Shown: positions 9,220-18,886 of the stretch, in pieces
How the letters are laid out: every line of letters begins with the position of its first letter
Position numbering within the stretch: position 1 is the first letter of the stretch
Assembly: GCF_900177415.1 (NCBI RefSeq)
Contig: NZ_FXAF01000008.1
Location: forward strand, 310,001 to 374,000
Source of the DNA: Xaviernesmea oryzae
Lineage (GTDB): Bacteria; Pseudomonadota; Alphaproteobacteria; Rhizobiales; Rhizobiaceae
Length of the DNA stretch: 64,000 nucleotides
Direction of reading: 5' to 3'
Notes under the pieces: model-generated
What the model was told of the DNA's origin: nothing
Database searches by the model: none
What the model saw: only the letters and a program-made list of their open reading frames with translations
Program-made: the position numbers and the translations under genes

Positions 9220-10259
9220 ATGCTGGGCGGCAATGTCCTCGCCTCCGAGTACTCGCTCGCCTCCGCATATTCTGTGTCGAGCTTGTCGTATTCGGCGCGG
9301 GTGGCGTCATAGCGTGCCAGTTCGTCATCAGCCATTTCGGCCTGCTCGCCGTAGAAGCGGCGCAGGCCGGACGTGTGGCCGTAGGGAAAATCGAAGGCCG
9401 CTTCGACCCATTTCCAGCCTTCAGTCGTCTGGATTTCTTCGGCGTCAGCCTTGAGCTTTTCCATCACAAGCTGCTCAAGCAGCGCCGGATCCTGCAGCCA
9501 GCCACAGTGACCCTGGTCGAACAGGTCGCGCATGGTTACACCGCCCGCGGCTTCGTAAGCTTCGATGCCGACATAGACGGCACGCCGATCGCTGGCGCGG
9601 ATTGCGGTTTCGGTCAGCAGCCGGCGGATGTAATAGGGCTCACGGCTATGCGAGCGCGAGATCGTGTCCCAGACTTGCTCCCGGCGAACATGGTCGTTGG
9701 TGATCGAAAACGCGATGATCTGTTCGAGCGTCATCTCGTCCTCGGCATAAAGATCGAGGAGCCGTGGCGAGACCGATGCCAGGCGAAGGCGCTGCTTGAC
9801 GGTAGCAACCGAGACGAAGAAACGCGCCGCAATCTCCTCCTCGCCGAGCCCCTGCTCGCGCAAGGTCTGGAAGGCGCGGAACTGATCGAGCGGATGTAAG
9901 GATGCGCGCTGGACGTTTTCGGCAAGCGAGTCCTCGACCTCGAGCGTCTCGCCTTTGCTGACGATACAGGGAACGCCCGCAGTCTTGGCGAGCCGCTTCT
10001 GCGCGACCAGCCGTTCGAGGGCGCGATAGCGACGACCGCCAGCCGGGATGCGGTAAATGCCGGTCTCGTTGCCATCGTCGTCGAGTTCGGGGCGCACGTT
10101 GAGGCTGGTCAGCAGACCGCGATGGGCGATGTCTTCCGCCAGGTCCTCGATCGACACGCCCGCCTTGATCTTGCGGACGTTTTGCTGGCTGAGCACCAGC
10201 TTGTTGAACGGGATATCCCGGGTGGCACTGAGGGTGATTTTCGATGTGGCCTGAGCCAT
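9177..10259 (-). CDS. ParB/RepB/Spo0J-like protein, truncated at the C-terminus
   Basis: The 360-residue frame starts at 10259 with a complete ParB N-terminal nucleotide-binding region (IPFNKLVLSQQNVRK, IPAGGRRYRALERL, ENVQRASLHPLDQFRAF) and the helix-turn-helix (EEEIAARFFVSVATVKQRLR, about residues 135-160). Relatives of this plasmid subfamily, as I recall them, are roughly twice as long. Here the last ~20 residues are read from the antisense of the GNAT gene end, so the native 3' half has been lost. It probably derives from a plasmid-borne ParB-like nuclease/partition protein rather than the main replicon partition gene, since no ParA/RepA is adjacent. Function after truncation is doubtful. 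Confidence 0.75.
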   Translation of the reverse strand: MAQATSKITLSATRDIPFNKLVLSQQNVRKIKAGVSIEDLAEDIAHRGLLTSLNVRPELDDDGNETGIYRIPAGGRRYRALERLVAQKRLAKTAGVPCIVSKGETLEVEDSLAENVQRASLHPLDQFRAFQTLREQGLGEEEIAARFFVSVATVKQRLRLASVSPRLLDLYAEDEMTLEQIIAFSITNDHVRREQVWDTISRSHSREPYYIRRLLTETAIRASDRRAVYVGIEAYEAAGGVTMRDLFDQGHCGWLQDPALLEQLVMEKLKADAEEIQTTEGWKWVEAAFDFPYGHTSGLRRFYGEQAEMADDELARYDATRAEYDKLDTEYAEASEYSEARTLPPSIQLDAAGNATSSRI

Positions 10260-10472
10260 GTCGGTTCTCCATGACGGACCGGCCGGAGCCTTTCTCCAAC
10301 CCTCTCAATCCGTCATGAAATCTCCCCTCCCTCCTCTCCCTCTCCCCACCCGCCACCACCTCGAACTGTTTCCGAAGGCCGCTCCCACCTCGATACGCCT
10401 CGGAAGGCCTTTTTTCCCACGGTGCGGCACAAAAGGCCCACCTGCCAGTTCTCCTTTCGAAGGGAGAACGCC

Positions 10473-10583
10473 ATGTCCAAGATCACCAATGGCCTGAACG
10501 ACCGCCCCAGGGATGAAACGGTTGCCCAATCCGGCGAGGGTCTGCCGGACGATAGCGGCAAGCCAATCGACGCTCGAGCGTGA
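10473..10583 (+). CDS. 36-residue hypothetical protein (GLPDD family)
   Basis: A very short frame with a good ribosome binding site (aagggagaa, ending 7 bases before the ATG). The peptide begins MSKITNGLND and ends GLPDDSGKPIDARA. A clearly related peptide is encoded at 50981-51127 on the other strand (RGLNG near its start, GLPDDTGRPVD near its end). The repeated occurrence of the same N- and C-terminal pattern is the main support that it is translated. Function unknown. Confidence 0.5.
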   Translation: MSKITNGLNDRPRDETVAQSGEGLPDDSGKPIDARA

Positions 10584-10970
10584 TTCCGGCGACAACAGGC
10601 GGTAATTTTCGGTGTGGGTGTAGTAGAAATAGGAGAATTGGCGCATGCTGAAAGGATTCGGAGATCTACATTGAAATTGTCATTTGGCACTCGGACGCTC
10701 CGTAGCGCTTGCGGGGCGGCGCTTAACAAAACGTAGATGACCGACTTTGAGCGCAAGCTGCCATCACGCCACGATCGGTTGCCGCTCTGAAGTGGCCAAT
10801 AGCTGTCGTAGAGACTCGTAGATAAGGTTGGCCTAGCGCGAGCTTGGTTGCGGGAGCTCCCGACACCCGAGTCCTGCGATTGATTGAACGCGGAACACGA
10901 AAATTGGCAGTGTAATCAGCTATCGGTGTTGAGCCGAAGCGAACTCTAACTACAAACGTACAAAAGTGCG
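10584..10970. other. Gene-poor region with a decayed coding remnant
   Basis: 387 bases without an intact gene. A plus-strand frame ending at 10915 closes with 14 codons (reading LRLIERGTRKLAV) that resemble the 14 codons ending at 26954 (LRLVEREIPKLAA), suggesting two remnants of one family. A minus-strand frame starting at 10646 (MRQFSYFYYTHTENY) could be the start of a broken gene; I see no continuation that supports it. Confidence 0.35.
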
Positions 10971-11261
10971 CTAATGGAGAGAGTAACTCATCATCCGGTA
11001 GGGATGTACGGCATTGAACTGTGAGATCATGGCCGTCGCCTGCTGCAATACGCGCTCGGCATTTTGAGGATTATCTCTGGCAAGTTCATCAGCGTTGACG
11101 CGGATTACCTGCGCCATATTGCTGGAAAGCGCCGCAAAGTGCCTGTCCCCTTCGATGAAGGCCTCACGTGCTGTATTTTCGAGGGCGCGGGCGATATCGG
11201 AGAGGACCTCCTCGCGCTCCTCAATGTCGAGGTCTTTGATGAATTTGATCTTCTCTTCCAT
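10971..11261 (-). CDS. Hypothetical helical protein, 96 residues
   Basis: I do not recognise the family. The sequence is predicted to be nearly all helical and acidic at the start (MEEKIKFIKDLDIEEREEVL), with an Ala/Glu-rich middle and a C-terminus ending in YRMMSYSLH. It lies 94 bases upstream of nothing on its own strand and 94 bases downstream of the usg start region, between the plasmid-type gene and the heat-shock genes. Codon use resembles the neighbours. Probably a genuine small protein of the stress island. Confidence 0.55.
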   Translation of the reverse strand: MEEKIKFIKDLDIEEREEVLSDIARALENTAREAFIEGDRHFAALSSNMAQVIRVNADELARDNPQNAERVLQQATAMISQFNAVHPYRMMSYSLH

Positions 11262-11355
11262 ATCAGTCTCACTCTGAACAGACGTGGGATATTGACCGAA
11301 CTCATCAAGCCTCGGTCGCCGAAGAGCTAGGAAGGGAAAATTTCCGTTTCAAGTC

Positions 11356-11628
11356 TCAGTGCAGCTTGAACTCACCCTCGACGCGGCGCCACTCATTTGG
11401 GCCGATCAGGCGTTGGTGCGTATAGCGGACGGAATGCAGCGGGCCGTCTAGGTGGGACTGCCAGAAATCGAGGAACTTGTGCATCTCGGGAAAATCGGGA
11501 GCCAGGTCGTAGTCCTGCCAGACATATGTCTGCAGCACGGATTCGAAATCGGGAATGCGGTAGAGGATGTGGGCAGTGGTGAGGCCGTAACCATTGAGCT
11601 GACGTTCCAGATCTGATGAAAATTGCAT
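11356..11628 (-). CDS. usg: Usg-family protein
   Basis: A 90-residue protein that matches the Usg family of alpha-proteobacteria, named for a gene found near tryptophan genes. Recognisable blocks are YGLTTAHILYRIPD, QTYVWQDYDLAPDFP and the C-terminal GPNEWRRVEGEFKLH. The biochemical role is not established. The gene is divergent from groESL and shares the 285-base intergenic region that carries the CIRCE operator, so heat-linked control is possible. Confidence 0.8.
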   Translation of the reverse strand: MQFSSDLERQLNGYGLTTAHILYRIPDFESVLQTYVWQDYDLAPDFPEMHKFLDFWQSHLDGPLHSVRYTHQRLIGPNEWRRVEGEFKLH

Positions 11629-11735
11629 GCTTCATCTCCGTTTTATTGACACTTCGAAGATGGCGCCAAATTTTGCGGCCTATCAACGGTTTTTTCCAAA
11701 CGTTATGGCCCTGTTTATTGTTCCTTTCCAGTGCG

Positions 11736-11762
11736 TTAGCAGCCGTTCTGTCGGAGTGCTAA
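11736..11762 (+). promoter_or_regulatory. CIRCE operator (HrcA binding site) upstream of groESL
   Basis: An inverted repeat of nine bases, a nine-base spacer and nine bases: ttagcagcc, gttctgtcg, gagtgctaa. The right arm matches the CIRCE consensus exactly; the left arm differs at two positions (TTAGCACTC expected). It sits about 150 bases before the groES start. Known role of the element: repression by HrcA, relieved on heat shock. Confidence 0.85.
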
Positions 11763-11913
11763 TTTTTTCATCTTGCCCTCTTGAAATCGAAAAATCTCAA
11801 AACCAGATCTTTTCGCGCAAAACGCTCGATCGAGGTTTTGTACCCGCCCGGACTGGTCATCCGGTCCGGTCAGGGGGAACAACGTCATCATTGTTTGTCC
11901 ATCGGAGGAAAAC

Positions 11914-12228
11914 ATGTCGTTCCGACCGCTTCATGATCGCATTCTCGTCCGCCGGGTCGAATCCGAAGAAAAGACCAAGGGCGGCATCATCATTCCCGAT
12001 ACCGCCAAGGAAAAGCCGCAGGAAGGCGAGGTCATCGCCGTTGGTCCCGGCGCACGCAACGAGGCCGGCCAGATCCAGGCGCTCGACGTCAAGGCCGGCG
12101 ATCGTATCCTGTTTGGCAAATGGTCCGGCACCGAGATCAAGATCGACGGCGAGGACCTGCTGATCATGAAGGAAAGCGATGTCATGGGCATCATCGAGGC
12201 CCAAGCCGAGCAGAAAAAAGCTGCCTGA
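11914..12228 (+). CDS. groES: Co-chaperonin GroES
   Basis: A 104-residue GroES subunit. The N-terminus SFRPLHDRILVRRVESEEKT, the mobile loop around KGGIIIPDTAKEKPQEG and the closing ESDVMGIIEA segment are all typical. It caps the GroEL folding chamber as a heptamer in the cytoplasm. A ggagg box lies 7 bases before the ATG. It is 54 bases upstream of groEL and downstream of a CIRCE operator, so the pair is a heat-inducible operon, probably an additional copy to the housekeeping one. Confidence 0.97.
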   Translation: MSFRPLHDRILVRRVESEEKTKGGIIIPDTAKEKPQEGEVIAVGPGARNEAGQIQALDVKAGDRILFGKWSGTEIKIDGEDLLIMKESDVMGIIEAQAEQKKAA

Positions 12229-12282
12229 GCTCTCCACCCCGAAACCATCAGTCAGATAGCTGCCTATTGAGGAGTTAAGGAA

Positions 12283-13911
<1,629 letters not shown>

Positions 13912-14004
13912 CGCGATCGACACAGGCCAGCCCTGCCCTCGAGGGCGGGCCTACCCTCCAAGCCGTCGACAAATTCCATCGGTCAAGCTCAATGGAGCCA
14001 GCTC

Positions 14005-14427
14005 ATGAGAAAGGAGAACACCAGCAAATCGAAACAGGAAGAAGCCACGGCAGCGATCGGCGCCGCGCATCTGCTTCATCCGGCCAAACATTTCAATCAC
14101 CCGCGTGACGTGCTTGCCGCCGTTGACATCGGCAATGACGAGAAGCGGGCCATTCTCGCGTCGTGGGCATCCGATATCTTTGCCATCGAGTCCATCCCGG
14201 CCCTTCGCCTTCATCCCGGCGCGGATAAAGCCGTTCCCTATGACGAGATCATTGAAGCGCTGAAGACGTTGGACAAGGACGATGAGCAATGCAAGGAGCA
14301 AGGCTCGTCTCCTCCCTTCAATGTCCACAGGCCCCATCGCCGGAGACCGAAAGTGCGCCGGTTTGGCAGCCTTGGTCTGTGCAGCTACCGGAAAGGAGAG
14401 CGTCGCCGACAACCATTCGAAATCTAG
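14005..14427 (+). CDS. Hypothetical protein, 140 residues
   Basis: I recognise the opening half as a rhizobial hypothetical protein that includes AAHLLHPAKHFNHPRDVL and a segment AILASWASDIFAIESIPALR; the C-terminal 40 residues are very Arg/His-rich and may come from a frame change. It follows groEL by 93 bases on the same strand, so it may be transcribed from the CIRCE promoter by readthrough. No known domain. Possibly a small stress-adaptor protein, but no function can be assigned. Confidence 0.6.
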   Translation: MRKENTSKSKQEEATAAIGAAHLLHPAKHFNHPRDVLAAVDIGNDEKRAILASWASDIFAIESIPALRLHPGADKAVPYDEIIEALKTLDKDDEQCKEQGSSPPFNVHRPHRRRPKVRRFGSLGLCSYRKGERRRQPFEI

Positions 14428-14515
14428 CTGTTCCATCTGACTTGCCGCGTGCCTTCCAAGAGCGCGGGCATGATTTTTACCGACGATTCTTTGCTCACTA
14501 GAGGAGGTCTTGCCG

Positions 14516-15610
14516 ATGAAGATCGCTCAGATCGCGCCGCTTGCCGAAAGTGTTCCACCCAAGCTCTATGGAGGAACCGAACGCATCGTTTCTTATCTCA
14601 CCGAAGAACTCGTCACCCTTGGCCATGACGTGACGCTCTTTGCCAGCGGCGATTCCGTCACCCACGCCAAGCTGGTGGCCTGCTCGGACGTCGCGCTGCG
14701 GCTCAACCCGGCCGTCCGGGATCACCTGCCGCATCAGATCGTGATGCTGGAGGAGATCCGGCGACGGGCGCACGAATTCGACGTACTGCACTTCCACATC
14801 GATCTATCGCATTTTCCGCTGATCCGGGATTTTGCCGACCGCACGGTCACAACGCTGCATGGCCGGCTCGACCTGCCGGACCTGCTCCCCTTTTACCGGA
14901 CCTTTCCAGACATTCCTCTGGTTTCGATCTCCAACGATCAGCGCAGACCAATGCCACCGGTCAACTGGTCCGGAACCGTCTATCACGGCCTGCCGGTCGA
15001 TCTCCTTCCCTTCACGGCAAAGCCTAAAGACAATTACCTCGCCTTTCTTGGACGCATCTCGCCTGAGAAGCGTCCGGATCGGGCGATCGAGATCGCCGCG
15101 AAGGCCGGCCTGCCGCTGAAGATTGCCGCCAAGATCGACAAAGCAGACAAAGCCTATTGGGAAACGGTGATCGAGCCTATGGTGAAGAGCCATCCGAATG
15201 TCGATTTTATCGGCGAAATCAATGAACATCAGAAGGCGGCTTTCCTGGGCAATGCCGGCGCGCTGCTCTTCCCGATCGACTGGCCCGAGCCGTTCGGGCT
15301 GGTCATGATCGAAGCGATGGCTTGCGGCACGCCGGTCATCGCCTTCCGCTGCGGCTCCGTGCCGGAGGTGATCGACAACGGCGTTTCCGGCATTCTGGTC
15401 GACACCGTGACGGAGGCTGCAGAAAATGTCGAATGGGCACTGCGGCTTGACCGGCGGAAGGTACGCGCCACTTTCGAGAAGCGTTTCACCGCTGAACGGA
15501 TGGCGCAGGACTATCTCGACATCTATCGGCAATTGCCCGGCACCCGGACAAAGGCCGCGCAACTTCGCCGCGCCAACGGCCGCGCCCTCGATCTTCAAAT
15601 CGTGGCATAG
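14516..15610 (+). CDS. Glycosyltransferase family 4
   Basis: A 364-residue GT-B fold transferase. The N-terminal domain contains the acceptor-side glycine motif (PPKLYGGTERIVSYL) and the C-terminal domain holds the EX7E donor motif (EPFGLVMIEAMACGTPVI, about residues 262-279). Such enzymes move a sugar from a nucleotide donor to a lipid or saccharide. The ATG at 14516 is preferred because agaggagg ends 8 bases before it; a TTG lies at 14510. It is 15 bases upstream of the debranching-type enzyme, so the two are probably co-translated and act on one glucan or compatible solute. Confidence 0.88.
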   Translation: MKIAQIAPLAESVPPKLYGGTERIVSYLTEELVTLGHDVTLFASGDSVTHAKLVACSDVALRLNPAVRDHLPHQIVMLEEIRRRAHEFDVLHFHIDLSHFPLIRDFADRTVTTLHGRLDLPDLLPFYRTFPDIPLVSISNDQRRPMPPVNWSGTVYHGLPVDLLPFTAKPKDNYLAFLGRISPEKRPDRAIEIAAKAGLPLKIAAKIDKADKAYWETVIEPMVKSHPNVDFIGEINEHQKAAFLGNAGALLFPIDWPEPFGLVMIEAMACGTPVIAFRCGSVPEVIDNGVSGILVDTVTEAAENVEWALRLDRRKVRATFEKRFTAERMAQDYLDIYRQLPGTRTKAAQLRRANGRALDLQIVA

Positions 15611-15625
15611 AAACCGGAGGCCATC

Positions 15626-17836
15626 ATGCCGATCGCTTCTGCAGGCAGCAATTCAGTCCCCGAACCGGCAGGCCAGGGAACGCCGATAGCGCAGTTCTTC
15701 ATTCCAGCTTCCGCGTCGCTGCAGGAGCGACGGCCGCGCACCCTGAAGCATGGCGATACCTTCGCCGTCTTCGATCACAACGGTGACGCGCTTTCCGGAC
15801 CTGGGAGTCCGGAGGGTCTTTTCCACCGCGATACGCGCTACCTTTCGCATCTTTATCTGACGATCAACAACAAGCGGCCTATGCTGTTGTCCTCGACGCT
15901 ACGCGACGACAATGCCACACTGACTTGCGATCTCACCAATCCCGATCTCTTCGATGAAAAGGGAAAGCTCGTTCTGGAGCATGACCTGATCCACCTGCGC
16001 AGATCCCGCTTCCTCTGGAATGCACGATGTTACGAGCGATTGAGCGTGAGGAACTATGACGACCAGCCGCGGCACGTGTGCATCGGGATCGAATTCGCGT
16101 CAGATTTCGCAGATCTTTTCGAAGTGCGGGGAACCGCGAGAGCCAGGAGGGGGCGGCACCTCCCCGCCGTGATGGAGCAGGATGCGATCTTACTCTCCTA
16201 TGTCGGCCTGGATGATCGGAAGCGAACCACCCGGCTTTCCTTCGATCCACAGCCGAACGAACTCGGGAGTGGCCATGTCATTTATGATCTCCATCTGGCG
16301 CCGCACGAAGCCCGATCGCTGTTTATCGAGATAGGTTGTGATCAGACCGCTGCACAGCGGCCGGGCCACCGCTCGCTTTTTCTTGCTCTGCGGGATGCCC
16401 GCCGCGCCTTGCGCGCCTCGTCCTCGCGCGCGGCTGCAATCGCGACATCGAACGAGATCTTTAACGAGATGGCGCGACGCAGCGTTTCCGACCTTTACAT
16501 GCTGATGACCGACAAGCCGGAAGGGCCTTACCCCTATGCCGGCATTCCGTGGTTCAGCACGGTCTTCGGCCGGGACGCCCTTATCACCGCGTTGGAAACA
16601 CTCTGGCTCGATCCGGAGATCGCGCGCGGTGTTCTTGGGCATCTGGCCGCGAACCAGGCCACCGAAGTGGACCCCGCCTCGGACGCCGAGCCCGGAAAGA
16701 TCCTGCATGAGGTACGCGCCGGAGAAATGGCCGAGCTCGGCGAGGTTCCTTTCCGGCGCTACTACGGTAGCATCGATTCAACGCCTTTGTTCGTGATGCT
16801 GGCCGGTCAATATCTCAAACGGACAGGCGATCTTGCGACCATCGACCGTCTTCTGCCGCACATCGAGGCGGCGCTGACATGGATAGACGAACACGGCGAC
16901 CGCGACGGCGACGGTTTCGTCGAATATGGACGGCTAACGGAAGAAGGATTGATCAACCAGGCCTGGAAAGACAGCCACGATTCCGTCTTCCATGCGGACG
17001 GAACGCTCGCCAGGGGGCCGATCGCCATCGCCGAGGTTCAGGCCTATGTCCATGGCGCTTGGCAGGCGGCGGCGGAAATCTTCCGCGTACTCGACCGGCC
17101 AGAACAGGCCGTACGCTTTCTCGCACGGGCCGAAGGCCTGCGCCGCGCCTTCGACACGAGCTTCTTCGACGAGGAACTCGGCACTTACGTGCTTGCTTTG
17201 GACGGAGATAAACGCCCCTGCCGGGTCCGATCATCGAATGCCGGCCACGCGCTCTTCACCGGCATCGCCTATCCCGAGCGTGCCAGACAAGTTGTCCGTA
17301 CGCTGATGAGCGCTTCGTCCTTCTGCGGCTGGGGCATCCGTACGATCGCCTCCACGGAGGCGCGCTACAATCCGATGAGCTACCATAACGGCTCGGTCTG
17401 GCCGCATGACAATGCCTTGATCGCCAGCGGTCTTGCTCGCTACGGCTATCGCGCCGAAGCGGCACGGATTTTCGAGGGGCTGTTTGCCGCCTCGACCTAT
17501 ATCGACCTGCGCCGGCTTCCCGAACTCTTCTGCGGCCTGCCGCGCCAGCGGGCGCAGGGCCCGACCTTTTATCCGGTCGCATGCTCACCGCAGGCCTGGG
17601 CTGCGGCAGCGTCGCTGTCGCTGCTGCAATCCTGCCTGGGTCTCGATTTCGATCCGACCGCATTGCAGATCAGCTTCAATGAGCCGGAACTTCCCGCCTT
17701 CCTCGACGAGGTTACCTTGCGGCATCTGCTAATCGGCAAAGGCTCGGCCGACATTGCTCTTCGCCGCTCCGGTCGCCATGTGATGGTTGACGTGATCGAC
17801 CGCAGGGGCGATGTCCGGGTGCTCACGACGGCATGA
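15626..17836 (+). CDS. Amylo-alpha-1,6-glucosidase / glycogen-debranching-type protein
   Basis: A 736-residue protein. The N-terminal ~270 residues are the beta-sandwich found in bacterial glycogen-debranching proteins (TFAVFDHNGD, LFHRDTRYLSHL), and residues from about 290 form an (alpha/alpha)6 barrel of GH15/GH133 type (YPYAGIPWFSTVFGRDA, GLINQAWKDSHDS, SYHNGSVWPHDNALIA). These enzymes hydrolyse alpha-glucosidic linkages in the cytoplasm. No signal peptide is seen. With the glycosyltransferase just upstream it makes a two-gene glucan module inside a heat-shock island. Substrate is not deducible. Confidence 0.87.
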   Translation: MPIASAGSNSVPEPAGQGTPIAQFFIPASASLQERRPRTLKHGDTFAVFDHNGDALSGPGSPEGLFHRDTRYLSHLYLTINNKRPMLLSSTLRDDNATLTCDLTNPDLFDEKGKLVLEHDLIHLRRSRFLWNARCYERLSVRNYDDQPRHVCIGIEFASDFADLFEVRGTARARRGRHLPAVMEQDAILLSYVGLDDRKRTTRLSFDPQPNELGSGHVIYDLHLAPHEARSLFIEIGCDQTAAQRPGHRSLFLALRDARRALRASSSRAAAIATSNEIFNEMARRSVSDLYMLMTDKPEGPYPYAGIPWFSTVFGRDALITALETLWLDPEIARGVLGHLAANQATEVDPASDAEPGKILHEVRAGEMAELGEVPFRRYYGSIDSTPLFVMLAGQYLKRTGDLATIDRLLPHIEAALTWIDEHGDRDGDGFVEYGRLTEEGLINQAWKDSHDSVFHADGTLARGPIAIAEVQAYVHGAWQAAAEIFRVLDRPEQAVRFLARAEGLRRAFDTSFFDEELGTYVLALDGDKRPCRVRSSNAGHALFTGIAYPERARQVVRTLMSASSFCGWGIRTIASTEARYNPMSYHNGSVWPHDNALIASGLARYGYRAEAARIFEGLFAASTYIDLRRLPELFCGLPRQRAQGPTFYPVACSPQAWAAAASLSLLQSCLGLDFDPTALQISFNEPELPAFLDEVTLRHLLIGKGSADIALRRSGRHVMVDVIDRRGDVRVLTTA

Positions 17837-17880
17837 ACCGGCTCGGCGATCGCACCGGGGGGGCAGCCTTGCTGGCCAGG

Positions 17881-18111
17881 CTAATCGGCTTGCTCCTCCT
17901 CATCGGCGGTCAGCAGATCGACGAGCGCGGCCACCCTGCCTGCCGGCAGATGCCGCCCTTCGCCTATGAACGCTTCATCATTGCTGACCCATGAGAATGC
18001 CTCGGCGAGTTCAGCCTGCGTCGCGCCTGTCGCGATGACATCGGCCACGAGAGTTTCGTCGACAGGGCCAAGGATGGTGATGACGTCGTCTGAAGTCATT
18101 GGCATATCCAT
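17881..18111 (-). CDS. Hypothetical acidic protein, 76 residues
   Basis: An acidic small protein (VITILGPVDETLVADVIAT, ending in LLTADEEEQAD). A gagaggagca box directly precedes the ATG at 18111. The central ATQAELAEAFSWVSND looks like a helix-turn-helix-sized segment, but I cannot assign a family. It converges with the debranching gene and diverges from the hsp20 operon. Rhizobial genomes often carry such a protein near small heat-shock genes; that remark is from memory and is not decisive. Confidence 0.6.
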   Translation of the reverse strand: MDMPMTSDDVITILGPVDETLVADVIATGATQAELAEAFSWVSNDEAFIGEGRHLPAGRVAALVDLLTADEEEQAD

Positions 18112-18253
18112 TGCTCCTCTCTCCATCTCTCCTCCGATGTGGTGACGCTGTCGAAAAAATCAATTTCAACCCATGAAATTCGACCCTCTTGAAACCGCAA
18201 ACCGCTGAATTATATCAATATTGTCGATGCCCAATGAGGATCGACGAAGTCCA

Positions 18254-18311
18254 GGAGACGCCGGTTCTCTTGGCGTCTCCTTGTTCCATGTTGCTTCAAA
18301 GGAGGATATGG
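18254..18311 (+). promoter_or_regulatory. ROSE-like RNA thermometer in the hsp20 leader
   Basis: Two hairpins precede the hsp20 start. The first is a perfect 9-bp stem (ggagacgcc at 18254-18262 with ggcgtctcc at 18272-18280). The second pairs ccatgtt (18286-18292) and cttc (18294-18297) with ggag and gatatgg (18301-18311), leaving G18293 bulged opposite the Shine-Dalgarno. That bulged G in a UUGCU context is the hallmark of ROSE elements, which melt at heat-shock temperature and release the ribosome binding site and start codon. Confidence 0.8.
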
Positions 18312-18790
18312 CTATGAGGACAAACCTCGATTTCTCCCCCCTGTTCCGGTCGAGCATCGGTTTCGACCGAATGTTGAACGCCCTCGAGGCTGCAAGCCGC
18401 ATCGAGACGATCGACAACTGGCCTCCGTATGATATCGTCAAGTCCGGCGAGGACAACTATCGCATTGCCATGGCAGTGGCGGGCTTCTCGCAGGACGAAT
18501 TGGCGATTACCCAGGAGCAGAACCTGCTCGTCGTCTCGGGCCAGAAGGCAAATGCCGACGATGTACAATATCTGCATCGTGGCATCGCCGGCCGCTCGTT
18601 CCAGCGCCGGTTCGAGCTTGCCGACCACGTCAAGGTCGTGGGCGCCGGCCTCGTCAACGGTCTGCTGACCATCGATCTCAAGCGCGAAATCCCGGAAGAG
18701 ATGAAGCCGCGCCAGATCGAGATCGCAACCGACATGGCTCTGCCGAAGGCCGAGACGAAGCAGATCGAGGCCGAGAAACAGGCGGCTTAA
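18308..18790 (+). CDS. Small heat-shock protein Hsp20 (IbpA-like)
   Basis: A 160-residue alpha-crystallin-type chaperone of the bacterial class A/IbpA group: YDIVKSGEDNYRIAMAVAGF opens the core domain, and the G-L-L signature occurs in LVNGLLTIDLKRE. The IXI/V-type tail is weak. It holds unfolded proteins in oligomers during heat stress. The ATG at 18308 is chosen because aaaggagga lies immediately before and forms part of a ROSE-like hairpin. A second hsp20 follows 96 bases later in the same direction. Confidence 0.93.
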   Translation: MAMRTNLDFSPLFRSSIGFDRMLNALEAASRIETIDNWPPYDIVKSGEDNYRIAMAVAGFSQDELAITQEQNLLVVSGQKANADDVQYLHRGIAGRSFQRRFELADHVKVVGAGLVNGLLTIDLKREIPEEMKPRQIEIATDMALPKAETKQIEAEKQAA

Positions 18791-18886
18791 GCCTTCCATC
18801 AGCGCAACACGCGCACAAGGCGCCGGGCGATGCTCGGCGCCAGTGGGAAAGCTTTGCCAACTGAACCAACGGAAAGGAGAAGAAAC

